64,000 nt of DNA, taken from Ignavibacteria bacterium. Lineage in GTDB: Bacteria; Bacteroidota; Ignavibacteria; Tepidaquicellales; Tepidaquicellaceae. The DNA lies in contig JADJWZ010000003.1 in assembly GCA_016716125.1 (NCBI GenBank), positions 62,001 to 126,000 on the forward strand. The letters are read 5' to 3'. The notes under the pieces were generated by a model. It did no database searches, was not told the origin of the DNA, and saw only the letters and a program-made list of their open reading frames with translations. Of the stretch, positions 55,651 through 62,041 are shown in pieces (position 1 is the stretch's first letter; each line of letters opens with the position of its first letter). A program made the translations under genes and the position numbers.

Positions 55651-57330
55651 ATGCCAACAATTATAATCGATGATAAAGAGGTGGAATTTTCCGCAGGGCA
55701 GACTATTATTCAGGCAGCTCTGAACGCCGGAATTGAGATCGCCCATTTCTGTTATCATCCATCACTGTCCGTATCGGGAAACTGCCGTATATGTCTTGTG
55801 GAAATTGAAAATATGCCGAAACTCGTAATTGCCTGTTCGACTCCTGCTACAGAAGGAATGAGAGTCCGGTCAAAATCCGAGAAAGTCATTCATGCGCAGA
55901 ATGCTGTGATGGAATTTCTTCTTATCAATCATCCGCTCGACTGTCCGATCTGTGATGAAGCGGGCGAATGCAAACTTCAGGATTACGCTTATCAGTACGG
56001 AGTCGGGATTTCAAGATTTGACGAAGTTAAAAATCATAAGGATAAAAGAGTAAAGCTCGGACCATATGTTTTATTCGATCAGGAAAGATGTATAAGCTGT
56101 TCGAGATGTATTAGATTCTGCGAAGAGATCGCTAAAGACCCGGAACTTACTTTTGTACAGAGAGGCGATCATGTTACAATTGAAACATTCCCCGGGGAAG
56201 AACTTGATAATCCATATTCGATGAACGTAATTGAGATATGTCCGGTCGGAGCGTTGACTTCGGAAGATTTCAGATTCAAATCACGCGTTTGGGAAATGTC
56301 ATTTACAGATTCAGTTTGTCCCGGCTGCGCAAGAGGTTGCAATACTATTGTAGGAGTAAGGAATAATAAAATTCTCAGGATCGAACCGAGAGAAAATCTG
56401 TCTGTGAATGATTACTGGCTGTGCGATTACGGAAGATTAAATACTTTCAAAGGCGTAAATGACGAAGAGCTTAGATTTAATTCTCCTGCTATTAAGTTAA
56501 ATGAAGGAACAACAGAAAAGGAAGATCTCCTTGATGTAAACTGGGACGAAGCGATTTCAAAATCGGTTTCCCACCTGAAGAATTACAGCGCCAATGACAT
56601 TTTATTTATTGCTTCAGCTCATTCGACTCTTGAAGATAATTACACATTAAAGAAATTTGCTAAAGATATATTCAGCAGTGAAAATATTTTTTACATACCA
56701 AACTTTGATGAAAATTTCGGTGATGATATTTTAAGAAAATCCGATATGACACCGAATTCAAACGGAATGAAACTTTTAGGTATTAAACCAATATCAGACA
56801 GCGCTGTCGATTCACTTGGTTCGGGAAATATCAAGATGATGTTTGTAATGAATGAAGATATAAAAAAAATAAATGGTTCGGATATGTTTATGAAAAATAT
56901 TGAAACGACAATTAATCTCATTTCATATAAAAATACTTTCTCGTCCATAGCAAATGTAATACTTCCCGTATCAACTTATGCGGAGATAAACGGAACATTT
57001 GTAAATTTTCAGAACAGGTTACAGAGACTGAAACCGGCTGTTGCTGCTCTTGAGCAGGAAAGACTGATCGGTGAATATTCAATGTCGAGATTAGATAAGT
57101 TCGGAGCTCATAATGACAGATGGACCCGCGGAACAAAGTTCAACTCAAGACCGGGATGGAAAATTATTAAACTTATTGCAAAAGCTATGGGACATAATTT
57201 TGAATTTGAAAATTCAGAGGAAGTGTTTACAGAGCTTTGTAATACAGTTCCTGAATTGAACGGTTATGATTATGATACTATTGGCAGCATTGGACTGGTA
57301 GCTGGTGAACAACGTTTTATAGAAGCATAA
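55651..57330 (+). CDS. nuoG: NADH-quinone oxidoreductase subunit G (NuoG-like) iron-sulfur protein
   Basis: A 559-residue protein. Residues 1-80 form a [2Fe-2S] ferredoxin domain (CYHPSLSVSGNCRIC, with the later Cys in VIACSTP). Next is the HxxxCxxCxxxxxC site (HPLDCPICDEAGEC), then two [4Fe-4S] clusters (CISCSRCIRFC and CPVGAL). The molybdopterin-type domain starts CPGCARGC but is short. At 559 residues it is well below the 900 of E. coli NuoG. Other nuo genes are not in the window, so it is an isolated subunit here. The alternative is a hydrogenase or formate dehydrogenase partner; NuoG fits better. Confidence 0.85.
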   Translation: MPTIIIDDKEVEFSAGQTIIQAALNAGIEIAHFCYHPSLSVSGNCRICLVEIENMPKLVIACSTPATEGMRVRSKSEKVIHAQNAVMEFLLINHPLDCPICDEAGECKLQDYAYQYGVGISRFDEVKNHKDKRVKLGPYVLFDQERCISCSRCIRFCEEIAKDPELTFVQRGDHVTIETFPGEELDNPYSMNVIEICPVGALTSEDFRFKSRVWEMSFTDSVCPGCARGCNTIVGVRNNKILRIEPRENLSVNDYWLCDYGRLNTFKGVNDEELRFNSPAIKLNEGTTEKEDLLDVNWDEAISKSVSHLKNYSANDILFIASAHSTLEDNYTLKKFAKDIFSSENIFYIPNFDENFGDDILRKSDMTPNSNGMKLLGIKPISDSAVDSLGSGNIKMMFVMNEDIKKINGSDMFMKNIETTINLISYKNTFSSIANVILPVSTYAEINGTFVNFQNRLQRLKPAVAALEQERLIGEYSMSRLDKFGAHNDRWTRGTKFNSRPGWKIIKLIAKAMGHNFEFENSEEVFTELCNTVPELNGYDYDTIGSIGLVAGEQRFIEA

Positions 57331-57360
57331 ACAACAGTACAATTTTTATTAAATTTATTT

Positions 57361-57366
57361 AAGGAG
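57361..57366 (+). promoter_or_regulatory. Strong Shine-Dalgarno site for ferritin
   Basis: AAGGAG lies 6 bp before the ATG at 57373, in contrast to the SD-less leaders of most neighbouring genes. It predicts efficient translation. Confidence 0.8.
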
Positions 57367-57372
57367 AAAAAA

Positions 57373-57876
57373 ATGTTAACCAAAAAACTTCAGGACTCAA
57401 TCAATGAGCAAATAAACAAAGAGTTTTTTTCGGAATACATGTATCTTTCCATGTCGGCATATCTCGAATCAATAGAGATGGAAGGTTTTGCAAATTACTT
57501 CAACGTGCAGGCGCAGGAAGAGCATTTTCATGCGATGAAGATGTTTAATTTTGTACATGATAAAGGAGGACGTGTGATATTGAAACCTCTCGGCGAGCCG
57601 AAGTCTGAATTCAGTTCCGTACTCAATGTAATAGAAGAAGCTCTGGAGCATGAGAGATATATCACAAAAAGCATAAACGATCTTATGGACATTGCAATAA
57701 AGGAGAATGACCATTCGGTAAAAAGTTTTCTCGAATGGTATGTGGATGAACAGGTGGAAGAAGAAGCTACAATGTCAAAACTTATTGCAAAATTAAAAAT
57801 GATAAACGGAGAAGGACTCGGACTGCTTACAATTGATAATGAATTAAGCTCGAGGAAGTTCACTCCATCTGAATGA
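57373..57876 (+). CDS. ftnA: Non-haem ferritin
   Basis: A 167-residue four-helix ferritin subunit that oxidises and stores iron in a 24-mer cage in the cytosol. Ferroxidase ligands match bacterial FtnA exactly in position: Glu17, Glu50 and His53 (QAQEEHFHAM), with later Glu residues in EALEHERYITK and VDEQVEEEATM. Residues for haem binding as in bacterioferritin are not evident. It is 42 bp downstream of nuoG and could be co-transcribed, but it has its own strong Shine-Dalgarno site. Confidence 0.96.
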   Translation: MLTKKLQDSINEQINKEFFSEYMYLSMSAYLESIEMEGFANYFNVQAQEEHFHAMKMFNFVHDKGGRVILKPLGEPKSEFSSVLNVIEEALEHERYITKSINDLMDIAIKENDHSVKSFLEWYVDEQVEEEATMSKLIAKLKMINGEGLGLLTIDNELSSRKFTPSE

Positions 57877-57970
57877 TGTTATACCTGCTCTGAATTTGAA
57901 AAGACAGGTAATAGGACCTGCCTATTTGCTTTATTCAAATTCATCTCTTTCTGTTTTATCATATTACACA

Positions 57971-58007
57971 TAAAAAAATCCCTGTAAACTTTTTGGTTTA
58001 CAGGGAT
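57971..58007 (-). terminator. Rho-independent terminator of the outer-membrane-barrel gene
   Basis: A 12-bp perfect stem ATCCCTGTAAAC / GTTTACAGGGAT with a 6-nt loop. On the reverse strand it is followed by TTTTTTTA. It lies about 70 bp past the stop at 58079. Confidence 0.9.
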
Positions 58008-58078
58008 CTCTATTGTATTTCTGTCTATTTCTTCTTGCTCATTTAATCCTTAATTATTTCGCATTCGTTTCAAACCTG

Positions 58079-58708
58079 TTAGAACTTAAATTCCAGTCCG
58101 CCTAAAGCGTTTATGAAACTGCGGGTTCCGCCGTCATTAAAAATCATATGATATTTAGATTTCAAAATGACGTCAATTGATTTACTTAATTGCAGCGCTA
58201 CACCCGGACCTACATTCATTCCGATATTTGTATTGGAAATTTTCTCGAAAGTTTGAGTTCCTTCTGTATAGGCATCCTGTGAAAATATGTAAGCTCCGAC
58301 ACCTGCTTCCATAAAGAAAATGGATTTTAATTTTGGATCTGTAAAGTTGTATCTTGGACCGGCTGATATTTCAATATAACTGCTGGTTGGAGCAGTTGGT
58401 GTATTGTTGGTCAGACTGTAATATCCGAATTTTGTATAAAGAGATAATTCTCTGTTCATTCTGACTCCTAAATCTAAACCGCCGTTAAAACCTGCTGCGT
58501 AAGTATTTCCCAATTCACTCATCGGAAAAATCGCACCGGCTACGGGACTCAGTGTATATACTGGATATAAACTGGTTTTTGATATCTTTGATGTATTAGT
58601 AATTGTTATTCCTGAAGACTGCGCGTTAATTATATTACTGTTTGACAACCCAATTACTAAAGCAAACATCATAGCTATAATAAACATTTTGTAGATTTTC
58701 GTAAACAT
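58079..58708 (-). CDS. Outer-membrane beta-barrel protein (OmpA/OprF-like porin-type, small)
   Basis: A 209-residue exported protein. Residues 1-29 are a signal peptide (MFTKIYKMFIIAMMFALVIGL ...). The mature part alternates amphipathic strands (DLGVRMNRELSLYTKFGYY, YIEISAGPRYNF, KSIFFMEAGVGAYIF), ending in LGGLEFKF. The terminal Phe is the outer-membrane insertion signature. An eight-stranded barrel of the outer-membrane beta-barrel (OMP_b-brl) group is likely. A good Shine-Dalgarno site (AAGGAG) precedes the ATG, and a hairpin occurs in the leader. The role is unknown. Confidence 0.8.
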   Translation of the reverse strand: MFTKIYKMFIIAMMFALVIGLSNSNIINAQSSGITITNTSKISKTSLYPVYTLSPVAGAIFPMSELGNTYAAGFNGGLDLGVRMNRELSLYTKFGYYSLTNNTPTAPTSSYIEISAGPRYNFTDPKLKSIFFMEAGVGAYIFSQDAYTEGTQTFEKISNTNIGMNVGPGVALQLSKSIDVILKSKYHMIFNDGGTRSFINALGGLEFKF

Positions 58709-58733
58709 TGTACAACTCCTTTTCTTTTAAATT

Positions 58734-58755
58734 AGAAAACCGTATTTGGTTTTCT
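58734..58755 (-). promoter_or_regulatory. Leader hairpin upstream of the outer-membrane-barrel gene
   Basis: An 8-bp stem AGAAAACC / GGTTTTCT with a 6-nt loop, 26 bp before the start codon on the reverse strand. It may act in mRNA stability of the leader. No riboswitch class is recognised. Confidence 0.4.
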
Positions 58756-58810
58756 TTCTATAACAAAAATATACATTGTTAAGATAATAGAAAATCCTCC
58801 ATTGGTATGA

Positions 58811-58831
58811 ATAAAGGACTACATCCTTTAT
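58811..58831 (-). terminator. Short hairpin immediately after the response-regulator stop
   Basis: An 8-bp stem ATAAAGGA / TCCTTTAT with a 5-nt loop, 10 bp beyond the stop at 58841. No clear T-run follows on the reverse strand, so it is a weak terminator candidate. Confidence 0.35.
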
Positions 58832-58840
58832 GACCTGAAA

Positions 58841-59569
58841 TTAATTTCTGATGATTGATAAACTCTCTGCCAGGGATCTGAAAGTGCTGTCTGTAAGTGA
58901 GAAGTTGGCTACTTCAAGGCGTGAATGCAAAGCTAATTTTTCAAGAATATTATGTACATGACTCTTAACGGTAAAGGATGAAATTTTTAAATTCAGAGCT
59001 ATTTCTTTATTAGTCATAGCATTACCGATCAGCGCAATGACTTCCTTCTCTCTGGCAGTCATACGAACAGCATTTTTTAGCTTAGTCTTTCCGCTTTTGA
59101 TCGCAAATTCAATAATTTGAGAAAACAGGGATTCCGTTAAATGATTCGGCAATACTTTCTCACCATCAGCAACTGTTCTTATTGTATCCAGAAATTCTTC
59201 CAGAGTTGCATCTTTCAGAATAAAACCGCTGGCTCCGGCCTTTATAAATTGCAGAATATCAGCCTGTACCGGTACAAGATCCATTACAATTACTTTCGCA
59301 TTAGGAAATTCCTTCTTTACTATTTCTACAATCCTTAAACTGCTTATGCTTCTCAGTCCTAGATCCAATAAAATGACATTTGGTTTCATCTTATGGATCT
59401 TCTGAATTGTGTTTTCACCGTTACCTGATGATGCTATTACTTCTATATCTTTATACGGCTTGAGCATTACTGTCATTCCATCACGCAGTATTCTGTTGTC
59501 TTCAATGAGTAATAACTTGATCCTTGGTATTTTGCTTTTGGCTTTATTTATCTTTTCTTTTTTATTCAT
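58841..59569 (-). CDS. LuxR-type response regulator with atypical switch residue
   Basis: A 242-residue protein. A basic N-terminal tail (1-16) is followed by a receiver: acidic pocket E23-D24, acceptor Asp69 (ILLDLGL) and Lys119 (FILKDAT). At the position of the conserved Thr/Ser (28 residues after the acceptor) it has Asp97 (VIVMDLVPVQ). The C-terminal LuxR HTH (MTAREKEVIALIGNAM; NKEIALNLKISSFTVKSHVHNIL) is intact. It has a paralogue at 60670 with the same layout. No sensor kinase adjoins. The signal and target are unknown; neighbours suggest envelope or stress control. Confidence 0.92.
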   Translation of the reverse strand: MNKKEKINKAKSKIPRIKLLLIEDNRILRDGMTVMLKPYKDIEVIASSGNGENTIQKIHKMKPNVILLDLGLRSISSLRIVEIVKKEFPNAKVIVMDLVPVQADILQFIKAGASGFILKDATLEEFLDTIRTVADGEKVLPNHLTESLFSQIIEFAIKSGKTKLKNAVRMTAREKEVIALIGNAMTNKEIALNLKISSFTVKSHVHNILEKLALHSRLEVANFSLTDSTFRSLAESLSIIRN

Positions 59570-59991
59570 CTCAGTTTAAAATATTTACTTCCTTAACAAT
59601 TCTGTTTTGAAAGCACTATGAATAAATTTTACTGTGCCGGTAAACAGTTAGTATATCCTTTTCTATTTGTTCTTCCCTTAATAAAAACAATTAAATATTT
59701 TTTTGCATTACTACTGTTATTCATCTGCATGATCTGCTGCAGGTGAAAATTATGTTCAATGCATATTGAATAAAAATTCAGCATGAAAGTTAATACTCTA
59801 TTCCTGTTCAATAGCTGTAAGTGATTGAACTGAATATCTGAATATCAATCAGATTCTGCATTAGATATTTCTTCAGCTTAGTAATTGCAAAACAAATGTT
59901 ACTTCCTTAAATGTTTATAGATATGAAACACTCACAAATTGTATTTACAGTTAATAGTTTTTAATTCAGAAATATTCGAAAAGTAATTTGC
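59570..59991. other. AT-rich intergenic region, no gene seen
   Basis: About 420 bases with no supported coding frame. A 60-codon reverse-strand frame (59629-59811) has no protein-like composition or recognisable start site. This region may hold the promoter of the response regulator at 58841. Confidence 0.45.
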
Positions 59992-60141
59992 CTAAACTAC
60001 ACTTCTTCCCTGAATCAGTCGAACTATCACAACTATTACAGCAATTACTAATAAAACATGAATAAATCCGCCCATTGTATAAGATGTTACCATCCCCAGA
60101 GCCCATAATACTAATAGTATTATAATTATGGTCCACAACAT
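59992..60141 (-). CDS. Lmo0937-family small membrane protein
   Basis: A 49-residue peptide with two hydrophobic helices: MLWTIIIILLVLWALGMVTS and FIHVLLVIAVIVVIVRLIQ, joined by the YTMGGF turn. This is the pattern of Lmo0937-type proteins, which are widespread, stress-associated and uncharacterised. A Shine-Dalgarno site (CTCCT on the plus strand, 60148-60152) supports the start. Confidence 0.85.
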   Translation of the reverse strand: MLWTIIIILLVLWALGMVTSYTMGGFIHVLLVIAVIVVIVRLIQGRSVV

Positions 60142-60249
60142 ATTTTACTCCTTTCTGTTTTTTTATAAAATAAAAGTTTAATGTTTCAACATTGTCCGGA
60201 TTATATAAATTATATTTATAGTAAACTCCGAATTTTAAAAATATTTTTC

Positions 60250-60486
60250 TTAAAACGCTTCAATACTTTTCTTGGCATTTGTAACTATATCCGAAAACTT
60301 TTTCCCGATATCTTTTATGAGATGATCTGCATCATCAATAATATCATCTTTTGTTTTCAGAATATTTTTTCTGAATTTCCTGCCGCTTCTAGGAGCGAAT
60401 AATAATGCTACAGTTCCGCCGAGTAATACTCCAAAAAGCATTCCTCCTAGAAATGATTGTGTTATTATATTTTGATTGTCTTTCAT
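60250..60486 (-). CDS. YtxH-domain protein
   Basis: A 78-residue protein with an N-terminal transmembrane helix carrying the YtxH signature GGMLFGVLLGGTVALLFAPRSGRKFR, followed by an amphipathic helical tail (DDADHLIKDIGKKFSDIV). YtxH proteins are general-stress proteins in Bacillus; the mechanism is unknown. A Shine-Dalgarno site (CTCCT, 60494-60498) precedes the ATG. It is 108 bp upstream of the Lmo0937-type gene on the same strand, forming a probable operon. Confidence 0.88.
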   Translation of the reverse strand: MKDNQNIITQSFLGGMLFGVLLGGTVALLFAPRSGRKFRKNILKTKDDIIDDADHLIKDIGKKFSDIVTNAKKSIEAF

Positions 60487-60609
60487 TGTTTTACTCCTGA
60501 CGTATGGTTTTAATTATCAATTGAATTTAATTTTAGAAAATTTAGAATTAAATAAAATATTTCTTTGTGTCAAATAAAATTGTTTATGGAATTTAATAAG
60601 GATGAGATT

Positions 60610-60646
60610 TAAAAAGTATAGTCCATTCGGACGATAAACGGACTAT
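60610..60646 (-). terminator. Terminator of the second response regulator
   Basis: A 7-bp stem ATAGTCC / GGACTAT closes a loop that itself contains a GTCC/GGAC hairpin. On the reverse strand it is followed by ACTTTTT. It lies about 25 bp beyond the stop at 60670. Confidence 0.65.
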
Positions 60647-60669
60647 TTTATTAAATAATGATGTTGATT

Positions 60670-61359
60670 TTATTCAAAAAGAGATACAGTGTTCCGAAGT
60701 TCGTTTAAGCCCTCTTCAGAACTTGCAAAATTTGCAATCTCAACCCTGTTATGCATTGCCAGTTTTTCAAGAATGTTATGAACGTGACTTTTTACGGTAA
60801 AGGGGGAAAGAAAAAGTTTTTCTCCGATTTCTTTGTTTGAATAACCATCAGCTACAAGCGCTATTACCTGTCGTTCTCTTTTGGTCATTTTAAATGAACG
60901 GATTAACTTTGATTTCTTTGGATCGGAAACAGCATCGGAAACAATCTGTGAAAAAAGAGAACAGGTTAAATTTTTAGGCAGAATTTTATTTCCTTTATAA
61001 ACGGAACGGATTGTACTGAGAAAATTCCTTACCTGTGCATCTTTCATTATGAATCCTGACGCTCCTGCTTTAACAAATTCAAATATGTCATCCTGCAGCG
61101 GCATAATTGCCATTACTATAATTTTTAATTCGGGAAATTTATTTTTTGTTAATCTTACTAATTCCAGACTGTTTTTATTATAAAGCCCAAGATCAACAAG
61201 AATGATGTCCGGTTTTGTGGTAAGTATTTTCGAATCTAATTTTCCTTTATAATCAAGATCAGCAACCACTTTAAGATCGTTATATTCATTAATTAATTTA
61301 ATTATACCTTCTCGCAGCAGTCTGTTGTCTTCTATTATTAGTATGCGAATTTTTTTCAT
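60670..61359 (-). CDS. LuxR-type response regulator, paralogue with atypical switch residue
   Basis: A 229-residue protein. The receiver has E10-D11, acceptor Asp56 (ILVDLGL) and Lys106 (FIMKDAQ). The Thr/Ser switch position holds Ala84 (IIVMAIMPLQ). The HTH is intact (MTKRERQVIALVADGYSNKEIGEKL; FTVKSHVHNILEKLAMH). It is clearly a paralogue of the 58841 regulator (shared FSQI, KSHVHNILEKL and RxEVANF/RVEIANF blocks) but lacks the N-terminal basic tail. No kinase adjoins. It is followed by a terminator, so it is its own transcript. Confidence 0.92.
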   Translation of the reverse strand: MKKIRILIIEDNRLLREGIIKLINEYNDLKVVADLDYKGKLDSKILTTKPDIILVDLGLYNKNSLELVRLTKNKFPELKIIVMAIMPLQDDIFEFVKAGASGFIMKDAQVRNFLSTIRSVYKGNKILPKNLTCSLFSQIVSDAVSDPKKSKLIRSFKMTKRERQVIALVADGYSNKEIGEKLFLSPFTVKSHVHNILEKLAMHNRVEIANFASSEEGLNELRNTVSLFE

Positions 61360-61519
61360 ATTAAAAAGTCATTGTAATCAAGTTTGATAATAAAGTTTTT
61401 GTAAAGAGAATGATCTTAAATAACTTTTCAGAAAGAAAGATTTAAATATGAGATATTGGGGGCAATAAAATTTAATTCCGGTATGTAATTTCTTTTCATG
61501 AAAAACGAATTAACCGGTA

Positions 61520-61702
61520 TCAGAGAATACCGCCGCCTAACATTAACCTGAATATTCCGAAAAGTATTGCAATACTGCAAAGCGTAATTCCTGTTTTTGA
61601 TTTTCCGATAATGCTGAATATCAGTCCTATTATTGCAAAAGGTATGTTCAGCCAATTCAACCATCCCAGCAAAGGGATGAAAGCTATTGCCATACCCAGC
61701 AT
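61520..61702 (-). CDS. Small hydrophobic membrane protein
   Basis: A 60-residue protein with two helices (MLGMAIAFIPLLGWLNWLNI and GITLCSIAILFGIFRLMLGG). It resembles the short hydrophobic proteins that accompany stress clusters. An AGGA site 9 bp before the ATG supports 61702. However, an in-phase-like upstream stretch (an ATG at 61738 reading MKVIVLF, then LGIIAM) would extend the protein by about 12 residues if one T were added to the TTTT run, so the annotated start may be a frameshift product. Confidence 0.6.
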   Translation of the reverse strand: MLGMAIAFIPLLGWLNWLNIPFAIIGLIFSIIGKSKTGITLCSIAILFGIFRLMLGGGIL

Positions 61703-61738
61703 TGCGATTATTCCTAAAACAATACAATAACTTTCATA

Positions 61739-62041
61739 ACAGTATTTTAAACTGATTCAAATAATTAATATTATCTGACACAAAATTTATTCCTGTTGCA
61801 ATTTTTGAAATATACATACAGCATATATAATAGAGCAGCGGTAAAGCTTTGAATAATTTGATTTGAAGATAACTCAAATGTAAATTAGTAAATATAAAGA
61901 TTTTTTTAAATCTTTTTATTAGGCATTGTAATTTTTCGGAAAAAGCTTTTTATTTACTCCGAAAGAGAAGTATATTCATCATTTATAATCACGATATCAA
62001 TCCTTATTTTGCAGTCAAACGAATATTAAATCAAATAATAA
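61739..62041. other. Divergent intergenic region
   Basis: About 300 AT-rich bases between the small membrane protein (minus) and the E1 gene (plus); no gene is seen. It contains two AT-rich inverted repeats: AAAGATTT / AAATCTTT at 61896-61915, and TTTCGGA / TCCGAAA near 61936-61966. Promoters for both sides presumably lie here, but no box is clear enough to call. Confidence 0.4.

Noticed and set aside
57880..57930. Weak hairpin (CAGGT / ACCTG) directly after ferritin as a terminator
   Set aside because: Only a 5-bp stem and no T-run; the convincing terminator at 57971-58007 is oriented for the opposite gene.
59629..59811. 60-codon reverse-strand frame
   Set aside because: No ribosome site, low-complexity aromatic/basic composition, no neighbours to support it.
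61428..61727. 99-codon frame over the small hydrophobic protein
   Set aside because: It is a shadow frame. The hydrophobic frame at 61520-61702 has the recognisable helices and a ribosome site.
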